Shown here piece after piece: positions 34,255 to 43,754 of a stretch of 64,000 nt of DNA. The position numbers and the translations under genes were made by a program. The first letter of the stretch is position 1; every line of letters starts with the position of its first letter. The stretch is from JAXMHB01 sp046346965 (lineage in GTDB: Bacteria > Pseudomonadota > Gammaproteobacteria > Xanthomonadales > SZUA-5), in contig JAXMHB010000006.1 in the NCBI GenBank assembly GCA_046346965.1, positions 186,001 through 250,000 of the forward strand, read 5' to 3'. A model generated the notes under the pieces. The model was not told where the DNA came from. It did no database searches and worked only from the letters and a program-made list of their open reading frames with translations.

Positions 34255-36258
34255 TCAGCGCTCGCCGCGCTCGGCCTTGAGCGCCTGCAAACGGGCATAG
34301 GCGGCCTTGTAGCGCGCCAGCGCTTCCTCGATGTTGCCCTCGCCGCCGGTGGTGGCCAGCGTGGTGTAGGCGCTGTAGGCGGCCTCGTACTCACGCTGCG
34401 CCTCCGCCAGTGCCTGATCCGCCATCGGTGCCTCGGCCTGGATCGGCTCGGCCTCGACCTCGACCGGCGCCGCCGCGGCGCTCGCGGCCGGGTCGATGGC
34501 GCCGATGAGCTCGCCGTCAGCGCGCGTCAATTGCAGCGCGCCGTCGACCTCCAGCGTCAGCCGCTCGCCCGCGGTCAGCGTGATCGGGTGAATGCTGACC
34601 TCGCCGTCCTGCACTCGGGTCAGATGCGCCGCGCCGTCGGCGCTGGCTTGCAGCTGCACCCGGTAGGGCTGGCCGAGCTGGTCTTCCCACAGCACGCCCC
34701 AGCTGCCATCGGATTCCAGGTAGGGAATCAGCTTGAGCGGGTAGTAGCCGCTGAGCTGTCCGCTCGCCTGGTCCAGCGTCATCCGGTAGCCGTTGCCCTC
34801 CCACACCAGATTCAGTGGCGAGGAGGAGATGACCACACCGGTCACGCTGGCCGGCAGCGGGCCGAAGATGGTCATCGTCTCGCCCGGCGGCGGTGTCGAG
34901 GCCGGCGCTTTGCCGCCGATGGCGGGCAGCTTCTCGCGGTACAGCCAGGCGCCGAGCTGGGCGCCGTAGACGTTGTAGCAGTACTTGTCCGGATCGTCCG
35001 CCTGGCTGTCCTTGAGCTTGCGATAGAGCTGTTCTACCTGGTTGGCCAGCACCGAGATCGAGCTGCGGTTCTGCGGGATCTGCAGCGTCGGGTCGGTCTT
35101 GTAGATCTCGTGCATCTCTTGCAGGGCATCGAACATCAGATCGCCGCCGCCATCGACGGTCAGCTGCGCCAGCGTGTTGACGCCCCACTCGCCGCGCGCC
35201 TGCATCTCGAAATAGGCGGTGCCAAACAAGTGGTACCAGATGCCGGCGTTCTGCAGATCGTTGCGCTGGACCACGCTCTGCTCCAGGTAGTCGTTGATGA
35301 AGGGAATGTCCTGGCTGACGTCGGTGAGCTCGTTGTCGTTGACGCGCGCCATCGAGCGCAGCGTGTTGTGCGCCAGCAGCAGCGCGTCCTTGACGTTGCC
35401 CTGGCGCTGCTGCAGCGCGAGGTAGAACACATCGCCCGGATGGAGTTTGCGACCGGCGGCTTTGGACGCACTGTAAATGGCGCTCTGCAGCGCGCGCTCG
35501 GTGCCGACGCCGGCGTCGGTGTCGGGCAGAGTGCGCGTGCGGGCGCGCTGCCAGCGCTCGCGGTCGGCGTCGCTGGCAAACACGAACTGCTTGCTGACCA
35601 CGTTCAGCGTGCCACCCTGGTGCGCCAGCCAGCTGATCGCCGGCAGCACGCCCATCACGTTGTCGGTGGCATAGGTCTGCTGCGCGTTCTCGGCGTTGTA
35701 GCGCGCAATCGCCTCGGCGAACTGGCCGCGCAGATCGTTGAGATCCCAGCGCGAGGCGGTTGCCGCCTGGGGATTCAGGCCAAATTGGCGCACCGCCGCC
35801 GGACACGGCGGCTTGCCGGTGGGCGCCTGCGCGCTCCAGCCCTCGTCGTAGCTGGTGAGCCAGTTCTCCAGCGGCGCCAGCGAGGTGCCAAAGGTGAAGG
35901 CGCCGCTGCTGGCGTCCTGCATCAGCACCGCGTTGAAGTCATCGCTCGCGGTGACGGGCGGCGCCGCCGTGTTGCAATCGCGCGCCCGGAAGTCCCACTC
36001 GTAGCGCGTGGTGGTCAGGGTCAGATCGAGATGCGCCAGAAACAGCGCCGAATCGGTCTTGTGATGCAGTTTGACCACGCGATGGGTCTCGCTGCTGGAG
36101 ATGTGACAGGGATCCTGGCGGCGCTGCTTGAGCATCTCGCTGGCATAGGTATCGGCGGCGGACTGGAGTTCGCCGTCGCTGGGCAGACGCGTCCAGTATT
36201 GCGCCCACAGCGGGGCTGGCGCGAGGAACAGCAGTACCAGCAGCAAGCGGATTGCCAT
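34255..36258 (-). CDS. Large exported protein of unknown function
   Basis: This 667-residue protein begins with a signal peptide (MAIRLLLVLLFLAPAPLWAQ). The mature part is largely helical, with several Cys (for example D-P-C-H and R-D-C-N), and ends in a helix rich in Ala, Glu and Gln from about residue 600. A beta-rich segment lies around 480-580. I see no catalytic motif. It may be an envelope or secretion-associated protein. The start ATG at 36258 is chosen by the signal peptide; an upstream in-frame codon would add a less typical leader. It pairs with the 33190 gene. Confidence 0.6.
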   Translation of the reverse strand: MAIRLLLVLLFLAPAPLWAQYWTRLPSDGELQSAADTYASEMLKQRRQDPCHISSSETHRVVKLHHKTDSALFLAHLDLTLTTTRYEWDFRARDCNTAAPPVTASDDFNAVLMQDASSGAFTFGTSLAPLENWLTSYDEGWSAQAPTGKPPCPAAVRQFGLNPQAATASRWDLNDLRGQFAEAIARYNAENAQQTYATDNVMGVLPAISWLAHQGGTLNVVSKQFVFASDADRERWQRARTRTLPDTDAGVGTERALQSAIYSASKAAGRKLHPGDVFYLALQQRQGNVKDALLLAHNTLRSMARVNDNELTDVSQDIPFINDYLEQSVVQRNDLQNAGIWYHLFGTAYFEMQARGEWGVNTLAQLTVDGGGDLMFDALQEMHEIYKTDPTLQIPQNRSSISVLANQVEQLYRKLKDSQADDPDKYCYNVYGAQLGAWLYREKLPAIGGKAPASTPPPGETMTIFGPLPASVTGVVISSSPLNLVWEGNGYRMTLDQASGQLSGYYPLKLIPYLESDGSWGVLWEDQLGQPYRVQLQASADGAAHLTRVQDGEVSIHPITLTAGERLTLEVDGALQLTRADGELIGAIDPAASAAAAPVEVEAEPIQAEAPMADQALAEAQREYEAAYSAYTTLATTGGEGNIEEALARYKAAYARLQALKAERGER

Positions 36259-36383
36259 GAGCAGGATCCAGCACACGCGGATAGCTGCACTGTAGGCGCC
36301 AGCTGAAGCTGGGTTTTGCGGTGGGTCAAGGCCGCTACCACGCTGCGGCATACTCAGCGCCCCCCTGGTCGACTCCCCCGCCG

Positions 36384-38216
36384 ATGCGCGTCCTGACTGC
36401 CTGTGCCTTGACCCTCGTGACCCTGAACTGCGCCGCCGCCGACCCGCATTCCTACGCCAACAGCGATGCCGTGCGCGTGCGCCACGCGCTGATCGATCTG
36501 GAGGTGTCCTTCGAGCGCCAGGTGCTCGACGGCTTCGTCGAGTTGACGCTGGAGCGCAAGACGGCCGACGCGCGCACGCTGGTGCTGGACACGCGCGATC
36601 TGCGCATCGAGCAGGTCTGGGCGATCGGCTCCGAGGGTTTTCGGCGCACCCCGTTCCAGCTCGCCAAGGCCGATCCGATCTACGGGCAGGCGCTGTCGAT
36701 CACGCTGCCCGAGGATGCCGAGCGCGTGCGCATCCGCTACCAGACCTCGCCGCAGGCCTCGGGTCTGCAGTGGCTGGCGCCAGAGCTGACCGCAGGCAAG
36801 GATGCGCCCTTTCTGTTCAGCCAGTCGCAGGCGATCCACGCGCGGTCCTGGGTGCCGATTCAGGACAGCCCGGGCGTGCGCTTCACCTACGCGGCGCACA
36901 TTCGCACGCCCAAGGGTCTGCTCGCGCGCATGAGCGCCGACAACCATCCGGCTGATGCGCCCGACGGCGATTACCGCTTCCGCATGGAGCAGCCGATCCC
37001 CAGCTATCTGCTGGCGATTGCGGTCGGCAAGCTCGCCTTTGCGCCGCTCGGCGAGCGCAGCGGCGTGTATGCCGAACCGTCCGTGCTGGAACGCGCCGCC
37101 GCTGAGTTCGCCGACACCGAGCAGATGATCGAGATCGCCGAAAAACTGTATGGCCCGTATCGCTGGGGCCGCTACGATCTCTTGGTGCTGCCGCCCTCTT
37201 TTCCCTTCGGCGGCATGGAGAATCCGCGGCTGACCTTCGTCACCCCCACCATCATCGCCGGCGACCGCAGTCTGGTCGCGCTGATTGCGCATGAATTGGT
37301 GCATTCCTGGTCGGGCAATCTGGTCACCAATGCCACGTGGGAACACATCTGGCTGAACGAAGGCTTCACCACCTACGTAGAGAACCGCATCGTCGAGGCC
37401 GCCTTCGGCGCCGAGCGCGCCGATATGGAGCGCCAGCTCGCCGAGCACGATCTGATCGTCGAGATGGCCGAGCTCGAACCGGCGCTGCAGCGCCTGCGCC
37501 TGTCGCTGCCGGGCCGCGATCCGGACGATGGCCTGACCGAGGTGCCATACACCCGCGGCATGCTGTTCCTGCGCACGCTGGAGCAGCGCTTTGGCCGCGA
37601 GGTCTTCGATCCCTTCCTGCGCCGCTGGTTCGACCAGCATGCCTTCGGCACCGCCAGCACCGACGACTTCCTGAGCTTTCTGCAGACCGAGCTGCTCGAC
37701 GCCCATCCCGGCAAGCTCAGCGCCGAGGAGATCGCCGCCTTCGTCGACGGCGGCGGCTATCCCGCCTTCGCCCCGCGCACCACCGCCAGCCGCTTCGTCG
37801 CCATCGATGCCACGCTCCGGGACTACGCCGCCGGCACGCTGACGCCCGACGCCATCGACGCCAGCCAGTGGAGCACGCAGGAGTGGATGCGCTTCATCGA
37901 AGGGCTGCCGGCGGACCTCACCGTGGCGCAGTTGCGCGCCCTCGATGCGCGCTTTGCGCTCAGCGACACCGGCAACAGTGAGGTCGCCTTTGCGTGGTTC
38001 ATGCAGGCCATTGCGCACGACGATCGCGCCGTGTTCCCGGCCATCGAGCGCTTTCTGGAGCACGTCGGCCGGCGCAAATTCGTGCTGCCGATCTATGCGG
38101 CGCTGATGAAAAATCCCGCTCAGCAGGATTTTGCTCGCGCCGCCTACCTCAAGGCGCGCCCGAACTACCATCCGATCACCCGCGCCGGCGTCGATGCCCT
38201 GATTCCGCAGGGCTGA
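36384..38216 (+). CDS. M1-family zinc aminopeptidase, exported
   Basis: M1 enzymes remove N-terminal residues from peptides using zinc. The 610-residue protein has an N-terminal signal (MRVLTACALTLVTLNCAAA), the substrate-binding G-G-M-E-N at 276-280, zinc site H303-E-L-V-H307 and the third ligand Glu in N-E-G-F-T-T-Y near 326. The overall order matches leukotriene-A4-hydrolase-like M1 proteins with a C-terminal helical domain (about 480-610). Export suggests use of external peptides, consistent with two POT transporters downstream in the window. The DUF3142 gene starts seven bases after its stop. Confidence 0.9.
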   Translation: MRVLTACALTLVTLNCAAADPHSYANSDAVRVRHALIDLEVSFERQVLDGFVELTLERKTADARTLVLDTRDLRIEQVWAIGSEGFRRTPFQLAKADPIYGQALSITLPEDAERVRIRYQTSPQASGLQWLAPELTAGKDAPFLFSQSQAIHARSWVPIQDSPGVRFTYAAHIRTPKGLLARMSADNHPADAPDGDYRFRMEQPIPSYLLAIAVGKLAFAPLGERSGVYAEPSVLERAAAEFADTEQMIEIAEKLYGPYRWGRYDLLVLPPSFPFGGMENPRLTFVTPTIIAGDRSLVALIAHELVHSWSGNLVTNATWEHIWLNEGFTTYVENRIVEAAFGAERADMERQLAEHDLIVEMAELEPALQRLRLSLPGRDPDDGLTEVPYTRGMLFLRTLEQRFGREVFDPFLRRWFDQHAFGTASTDDFLSFLQTELLDAHPGKLSAEEIAAFVDGGGYPAFAPRTTASRFVAIDATLRDYAAGTLTPDAIDASQWSTQEWMRFIEGLPADLTVAQLRALDARFALSDTGNSEVAFAWFMQAIAHDDRAVFPAIERFLEHVGRRKFVLPIYAALMKNPAQQDFARAAYLKARPNYHPITRAGVDALIPQG

Positions 38217-38222
38217 GCCCGC

Positions 38223-39386
38223 GTGCGCTGGCTGCTGGCGGCGCTGGTGCTGCTGGCTGGCTGCCAGCGCGCGCCCGTGCCGCTGGCGCACGAGGCCTAT
38301 CTCTGGCAACGCCTGTGGACGCCGGCGGTGGCGCGCGCCATGGACGACGCCCCGGTCGGCGGATGGCGCGTGCTGGCACTGCAGGTGGTCGGCGATCAGC
38401 TGCGCCCGGCCGCGCCGGATCTGGCGGTGCTGGCCGCCCGCGCCGCGCCGGTGCGGCTGGTGGTGCGCATCGAGGGCAGCCGGCTGCCGATCGCGGTCGA
38501 GGCGCTGACGCAGGCGCTGGCGCCGCTGCTGACGCGCTGGCAGGCGGCGGGCGTACATCTGGTCGGCATCGAGATCGATCACGACTGCGCCAGCGCCGCG
38601 CTGGCTGATTACGCACACTGGCTGGTCGAGCTGCGCGGCCACCTGCCGGGCGCGCTGCCGCTGTCGATCACCGCACTGCCGAGCTGGCTCGACAGCCCGG
38701 CGCTGGCGGAGGTGCTCGCCGCCGTCGATCACAGCGTGCTGCAGGTACATGCGGTGCAGCGCCCGCAGCAAGGCCTGTTCGACTCCGAACGCGCGCTCGA
38801 CTGGATCCGCGCCTGGGAACAGCGCTCGCCGCGGCCCTACTGGGTGGCGCTGCCGGCCTACGGCGTGCGCGTGCGCACCGATGCCGCCGGCGCGCTGCTG
38901 GGGGTGGATGCCGAGGGCGCGCTCGACCGCACGGGCCCGGCCGGCGTGGAACTGCGCGCCGACCCGCTGGCGCTCGCGCACCTGCTCGCTGCGCTGGCCG
39001 CCGATCCGCCGCAGCGGCTGCGCGGGTTTCTGTGGTTCCGGCTGCCGCTGCCCGGCGACCGCCGCACGCTCAGCAGCGCCAGCTGGCGCGCGCTGGTCGA
39101 GGGCCAGCCGCTGCGCGCGGACTGGCGCGTGCGCAGTCGGGCACAAACGCAGGGCAGCGTTGATCTCTGGCTGCACAATGCAGGTAATCTGGACGCTCCT
39201 CCGCCGCCGGTGGAACTGCCCGTGCACTGCTCCTACGCCGACGCCCTGCCGCCTTATCGCTTGCGGGCGGGCACGCCGCTGGTCCTGCAGCCCGATGCCG
39301 CGGCCTGGTTGCGCAGCGGCCGCCAGCTGCAGATCGGCTGGGCCCGCTGCGCGGCTGCGCTCCCCTCTGAATGGACACTGCCCTGA
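38223..39386 (+). CDS. DUF3142 lipoprotein
   Basis: This 387-residue protein has a lipobox L-L-A-G-C (Cys about 14), so it is a lipoprotein anchored in an envelope membrane. The body (about 40-300) is a TIM-barrel-like DUF3142 domain with V-H-L-V-G-I-E-I-D-H-D-C near 115 and R-G-F-L-W-F-R-L-P near 280. Start codon is GTG. The stop overlaps the next start in a TGATG arrangement, indicating strong coupling with the 39386 gene. Function is unknown. Confidence 0.75.
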   Translation: MRWLLAALVLLAGCQRAPVPLAHEAYLWQRLWTPAVARAMDDAPVGGWRVLALQVVGDQLRPAAPDLAVLAARAAPVRLVVRIEGSRLPIAVEALTQALAPLLTRWQAAGVHLVGIEIDHDCASAALADYAHWLVELRGHLPGALPLSITALPSWLDSPALAEVLAAVDHSVLQVHAVQRPQQGLFDSERALDWIRAWEQRSPRPYWVALPAYGVRVRTDAAGALLGVDAEGALDRTGPAGVELRADPLALAHLLAALAADPPQRLRGFLWFRLPLPGDRRTLSSASWRALVEGQPLRADWRVRSRAQTQGSVDLWLHNAGNLDAPPPPVELPVHCSYADALPPYRLRAGTPLVLQPDAAAWLRSGRQLQIGWARCAAALPSEWTLP

Positions 39387-41593
39387 TGACACTGACCCGC
39401 TCTGCCCTGACGCTCTCGCTGGCCCTGGCGCTGGCCGCACCGGCACTCGCCTGCGGGCCAGACTTCCCGATGACCGTGCTCGACCGGCGCGGCGCGGTGA
39501 TGAACGGCCTGCCCGAGGGCAGCTTCGATTTCGAGGTCAGCCGCCTGGTGGCGCGTCCTGCGGCCAGCTACACACTGGCCGAGTCGGGCGGTTGGGACGA
39601 CAGCGGCGAGCTGCGCAGCAAGGCCGAGGGCGAGGGGCTGAGCGAGGCGCAGATGCAGGTGGTGACGGCGATGCGCGCCACCAGCAGCGCCGAGGCCGCA
39701 CTGGCGCTGGCGGGCGATCTGCCGCGCGATGTGGCGCTGTACACCGCAGGCGCCGTGGCCTACGCCCAGTACGACTGGGACGACGCCCTGGCGCGCTTTG
39801 CGGCCATTGGCGCGCTGCCCGAAGCCGAGCGCTCGCTGCGCGGCGTCTGGGCCGCCTACATGGAAGGCCGCATCCACGCACAGAGTAACCGGGCGGCCGA
39901 GGCGATCGCCGCCTTCGAGCGCACGCGTACGCTGGCCGCCGCCGGCGGGCGCGATCCGCTGGCACTGGCCATCGCCAGCCTGGGCGAGCAGGCGCGCGTG
40001 CTGCGCACCCAGCAGCAGGATCTGATCGGCGCGGTGCGCCTGTACGCCGAGCAAGCGGCTTATGGCGCCGCCTCCGGCCGCAACTCGCTGCTGTTCGTCA
40101 CCCGCGAGGCGGTGCGCGATCCGGCACAGGTCGATGCGCTGCTGGCCGATCCGGTGGGCGTGCAACTGCTGCTGGCCTACCTGTATGCGCGCAGCAATGA
40201 GCTGATCGAGCAAGCGAGCGATGAGGAATACCCGAGCTTCGATGCGCCACCGGACAATCCACGCGTGCTCGCGCTGCTGGATAGTCTGGCGGCGCTGCCG
40301 GCGACTGCCGTGCCGGCGCCCGAACGCCTGGCGGCGGTCGCCTATCGTGCCGGACGCTTCGAGCTGGCGACCCAATGGGCGAGCGGCGAGACACCGCTGG
40401 CGGCCTGGGTGCGCGCCAAGCTGGCGCTGCGCGCGGGCGATACCGCGGCAGCCGCACAAGCCTACGCCGCCGCCGCCAAAGCCTTCCCGGCCAGCGAGGA
40501 CTGGGGCCAGATTCCGGTGCGGGATCTGCAGGACTACTACGGCAGCGAGTGGCTGAAGCCGCAGTGCCGGGTGCAGGCCGAAGCCGGCACGCTGGCGCTC
40601 TCGCGCGGCGACTACGTGCAGGCGCTGGAATTGCTGTACGCCGGCGCCGAAAAATACTGGGCGGATGCCGCCTACGTCGCCGAGCGGGTGGTCTCGCTGG
40701 ACGAACTGAAGGCCTTCGTCGACCGCGTGGCGCCGCCCGGGCAGCCGCGGCCTGCACCCCCGGAAAAAGCTGGTGTGGGCGAGGACGAGGACGAGTCCTA
40801 CGGTTATGCCGCCGGCTGGGGCCTCGGCTACGACGGCGCCAGCAATGCCGAGGCGCTGCGCGCGCTGCTGGCGCGCCGGCTGGTGCGCGCCGATCGCGCC
40901 GCCGAGGCGCTGGCCTATTTCGACAACCCCGAAATCCGGGCGCAGGCCGAGGCTTACGTCAAGGCGCTCAAGGGCACCGAGGCCTGGAACCGGGTCGATC
41001 AGGCACAGGCCTGGTTCGAGGCCGCCACCGTCGCCCGTCACGCCGGCATGGAAATCATGGGCTACGAGGGCGATCCCGATTACGCCATCTGGGGCGGCAA
41101 CTTCGACCTCAACAGCCCGATCACCTGGGATGAAAACTACAACCCGATCGAGAATCCGCGCAGCGATCTGAAAATCGAGGGCCCCTACACCAGCGACGGC
41201 GAACGCGAGCGCCTGAAGCAGAGCGTCGCCCAGCCGCTGGAGCGCTTCCACTACCGCCTGCGCGCCGCCGCGCTGGCCGGCAAAGCCGCCGACCTGCTGC
41301 CGGCGCGCTCGCAGGCCTTCGCCGCGGTGCTCTGCGAGGGCACGCACTGGCTGATCGACCGCCACTACGATCAGGCGCAGACGATCTACAAGCGCTACCT
41401 GAAACAAGGCGCCTACGTGCCCTGGGGCGAGCGCTTCGGCCGCGAGTGCCCGGCGCCCAACTTCGAAAAAGTCAAAGCCGAACAGCGCGCGGCCCTGTGG
41501 CACCGGGTCCAGCGCGGCCTGCTTTACGGATCGCCGGGCTTGTTGTTGGGCCTGGGGCTGGGCATCTGGTGGTGGCGCAGGAAAAGGGCCTGA
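39386..41593 (+). CDS. Exported C-G-P-D-F protein with TPR-like repeats and C-terminal membrane anchor
   Basis: This 735-residue protein has a signal peptide and a mature N-terminus C-G-P-D-F. Tandem helical stretches, such as A-L-A-L-A-G-D-L-P and A-A-A-Q-A-Y-A-A-A-A-K-A, fit TPR-like repeats. A helix L-L-Y-G-S-P-G-L-L-L-G-L-G-L-G-I-W-W-W ends in R-R-K-R, a C-terminal membrane anchor. The start at 39386 is chosen from the TGATG overlap with the DUF3142 gene; ATG at 39371 is an alternative. The pair travels together, so the two may form an envelope complex. Function is unknown. Confidence 0.7.
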   Translation: MTLTRSALTLSLALALAAPALACGPDFPMTVLDRRGAVMNGLPEGSFDFEVSRLVARPAASYTLAESGGWDDSGELRSKAEGEGLSEAQMQVVTAMRATSSAEAALALAGDLPRDVALYTAGAVAYAQYDWDDALARFAAIGALPEAERSLRGVWAAYMEGRIHAQSNRAAEAIAAFERTRTLAAAGGRDPLALAIASLGEQARVLRTQQQDLIGAVRLYAEQAAYGAASGRNSLLFVTREAVRDPAQVDALLADPVGVQLLLAYLYARSNELIEQASDEEYPSFDAPPDNPRVLALLDSLAALPATAVPAPERLAAVAYRAGRFELATQWASGETPLAAWVRAKLALRAGDTAAAAQAYAAAAKAFPASEDWGQIPVRDLQDYYGSEWLKPQCRVQAEAGTLALSRGDYVQALELLYAGAEKYWADAAYVAERVVSLDELKAFVDRVAPPGQPRPAPPEKAGVGEDEDESYGYAAGWGLGYDGASNAEALRALLARRLVRADRAAEALAYFDNPEIRAQAEAYVKALKGTEAWNRVDQAQAWFEAATVARHAGMEIMGYEGDPDYAIWGGNFDLNSPITWDENYNPIENPRSDLKIEGPYTSDGERERLKQSVAQPLERFHYRLRAAALAGKAADLLPARSQAFAAVLCEGTHWLIDRHYDQAQTIYKRYLKQGAYVPWGERFGRECPAPNFEKVKAEQRAALWHRVQRGLLYGSPGLLLGLGLGIWWWRRKRA

Positions 41594-41701
41594 GTGCGCG
41601 GCGGCGATGCCGACGGGCCGGATCGTTCACCATCCGGCCTCATTGCGAACCGCCGCAGCCTCCGCCATCCGTGGTGGCCCGGCCGAGTAACGATTGCGCA
41701 A

Positions 41702-42322
41702 TCACGCTCCTTCGATGCGCTGCTTGAGCCGATCCAGCGCCTCGCCCCAGGCGCGCCGATAGCCGTCGGCTTCGGCGCGCGTCTGCAGGCGGTCGATGGT
41801 CACCATCACCGTGGTCTTGGCGCCTGTCGGACTGAACTTGATCTCCACCGGCGTGGGCACGGTCAGGTCGGCATCGTCCCAGATCAGGCGCAGGTTCTTC
41901 GCCGGGTTGACCTTCTTGATCGTCGCTCGATTGCCATCGTCATTGGTGAGCGAGCCACCGTCGCGCAGCTCCAGCACATGACCGCTACCGAACCAGCCAT
42001 CCCAGGCGCTGGCGTCGGCAAACTCGGCATAGCAGCGCGCCGCATCGGCCTTGATGGTCTTGGTGGCGCAGATGGTGTAGCCGCGCGGAGTGCCGTCCTT
42101 CTCACGCACGCCGCGCGCCAACTCGTACTCGTTGTTGATGGTGGCGGACCACCAAGGATCCAGCTTCATCTCGGCATATAGCCACTGGCCGATCTCGCGC
42201 CTGCCGAGGTCAGGGCCGCCCTGCGCATCGATCAATGCGAACCATTCCGACAAGGACTTGCCGGTTTGGGTACGCGCGGTGTCCTCGCCCACCTCATGAT
42301 CGGCTTTGCGTACAACCTTCAT
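41702..42322 (-). CDS. DUF4287 plus SRPBCC (AHSA1-like) domain protein
   Basis: This 206-residue protein joins an N-terminal DUF4287 helix bundle (about 15-70, with L-S-E-W-F-A-L-I-D-A-Q-G and I-G-Q-W-L-Y-A-E-M-K) to a C-terminal START/SRPBCC fold (about 85-200). The latter may bind a hydrophobic ligand. Such proteins often have AraC-type regulators, and an AraC gene lies about 500 bases upstream, with a DUF1761 gene 13 bases before this start. The three probably form a small regulated unit. Confidence 0.8.
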   Translation of the reverse strand: MKVVRKADHEVGEDTARTQTGKSLSEWFALIDAQGGPDLGRREIGQWLYAEMKLDPWWSATINNEYELARGVREKDGTPRGYTICATKTIKADAARCYAEFADASAWDGWFGSGHVLELRDGGSLTNDDGNRATIKKVNPAKNLRLIWDDADLTVPTPVEIKFSPTGAKTTVMVTIDRLQTRAEADGYRRAWGEALDRLKQRIEGA

Positions 42323-42335
42323 GTGTGCGCTCCCG

Positions 42336-42734
42336 TCAGGGCCACAGGGCCAGAATCAGACCGATCACGGTGAACTGCAGCGTGTGGTAGCCGCCATTGA
42401 TCAGGAACAACTTCAGGCTGCGGCGCTCGAACAAGTAGTTGATGCCGAAGCTGGACGCCACCCAGCACAGTCCAGCGGAGAATCCCGCACCCAGCCCAAG
42501 CGCGATCGGCGGGCGCGGACCGAGAAACAGCGCGAACACGAAGGACGCGATCAGACACAGCACCAGCGCGGTCCCAAAGATCAGGCCCATATTGGCGTTC
42601 TTGAGCTGCTCGTCGCTGACGCCGGCCTCGCGCTGCCAGACGTGCGCGAACAACAGCGGCGAATACCACAGACCGCCGAGGACAAAGCTGGCGATGGCTG
42701 CCGTGATCACCGCGTAAAGGTTGAACTCTGGCAT
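42336..42734 (-). CDS. DUF1761 membrane protein
   Basis: This 132-residue protein has four transmembrane helices. It contains G-G-L-W-Y-S-P-L-L-F near residue 20 and N-Y-L-F-E-R near 100, typical of DUF1761. Ribosome site GGGAG precedes the ATG at 42734. It is directly upstream of the DUF4287/SRPBCC gene and co-directional. The family has no assigned role. Confidence 0.82.
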   Translation of the reverse strand: MPEFNLYAVITAAIASFVLGGLWYSPLLFAHVWQREAGVSDEQLKNANMGLIFGTALVLCLIASFVFALFLGPRPPIALGLGAGFSAGLCWVASSFGINYLFERRSLKLFLINGGYHTLQFTVIGLILALWP

Positions 42735-42806
42735 GGGTGCGCTCCCGGTTGTGCGACGCTGACACGTTAGCGCCGCCAGACGGCGCACGCTAGGAAAAAT
42801 GGAACC

Positions 42807-43676
42807 TCATTCCACCACGACACTGCCGGCATCCGGGCGCGCGCGCCGCAGCAGATCGCCCGGCGCGTAGCCCGAATGCGCTTTGAAGTCGCGCAGCAGG
42901 TGCGACTGATCGTAGTAGCCGCACTCGCTGGCAAGCTCGGCCCAAGGCACCTGATCCTGGCGTGTGAGCTTGGCAATTGCATGCCGGAATCGATGCACCT
43001 GGGCCAGCGCCTTCGGACCCAATCCGACCTGGCGCTGGAACAGCGCGTTCAAATGCTTGCGCGTGTAGCCGCTCTCCCGCGCCAGCGCCTCCACGCTGGT
43101 CTGGCCATTGGCGCTGGCGATGCGCCGCAAGCACCAGCGCACCGCCGGATGCACACTGTCCGCGGGCCGCAGCCGCGCCAACAGCCAGGCTTCGACACAG
43201 GCGAAGCGCGCCGCCAGGCTCTCCATGTTGAGCAAGCGTTCGCGCAGGTCGAGCACGCCATCGCCGAGCGCATCGCTCAATGGCACGATCCGGTTCCCGT
43301 ACTCACGCACATCGCTGGCCAGCCATTGGCAGCTGCCGTGCGCGGCAAAGGCCACGCCGAGCAGCGCATTGCCGTGCGGCGCCTCGGTGTCGATCGGCCC
43401 CTGTTGCAGGCCGCAGTACCAGATGTCGCGGAAGGGAATGCGTCGGGCTGGCGGACCAGGGTCGATGCGGTATTGCGGCGGTCCCAGATTGATCAGCAAC
43501 TGGCTCTGGCCGCTGGGCAGGATGCGGTCCCGGGCGTAGTGCACGCTGCCCGCGCCGAACCACATCGTGGCGACCAGATCCTGCAACGCGGGGAGCGGCG
43601 TCCACACCGCCACCATCCAGCGACCCAGTACCGAGTCATGCTGATGCACCTGCAGGCGTGGCCCGGTCCGCGGCAT
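42807..43676 (-). CDS. AraC-family transcriptional regulator
   Basis: This 289-residue protein has an N-terminal ligand-binding region (about 1-170, with L-P-S-G-Q-S-Q-L-L-I-N-L) and a C-terminal AraC double helix-turn-helix (about 190-280, with the S-G-Y-T-R-K-H-L-N-A-L-F and C-G-Y-Y-D-Q-S-H-L-L-R-D-F motifs). GAGGAGG precedes the ATG at 43676. It is upstream of and co-directional with the DUF1761 and SRPBCC genes and probably regulates them. Confidence 0.87.
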   Translation of the reverse strand: MPRTGPRLQVHQHDSVLGRWMVAVWTPLPALQDLVATMWFGAGSVHYARDRILPSGQSQLLINLGPPQYRIDPGPPARRIPFRDIWYCGLQQGPIDTEAPHGNALLGVAFAAHGSCQWLASDVREYGNRIVPLSDALGDGVLDLRERLLNMESLAARFACVEAWLLARLRPADSVHPAVRWCLRRIASANGQTSVEALARESGYTRKHLNALFQRQVGLGPKALAQVHRFRHAIAKLTRQDQVPWAELASECGYYDQSHLLRDFKAHSGYAPGDLLRRARPDAGSVVVE

Positions 43677-43754
43677 CGGCCTTCCCTCCTCTGGCGCCGG
43701 CAGTGTCGCGGCAGCCGTGGCAGACTGCAAGCACGGCGAGTACGGAGACGGTCC

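Noticed and set aside
33220..36306. Plus-strand open frame of 1028 codons opposite two exported proteins
   Set aside because: Composition is Arg/Gln/Ala-biased with no motifs; the minus-strand genes have signal peptides and plausible structure.
36354..39446. Minus-strand open frame of 1030 codons opposite the M1 peptidase and DUF3142 gene
   Set aside because: The M1 zinc motif, G-G-M-E-N and lipobox are on the plus strand; the opposite frame is a shadow.
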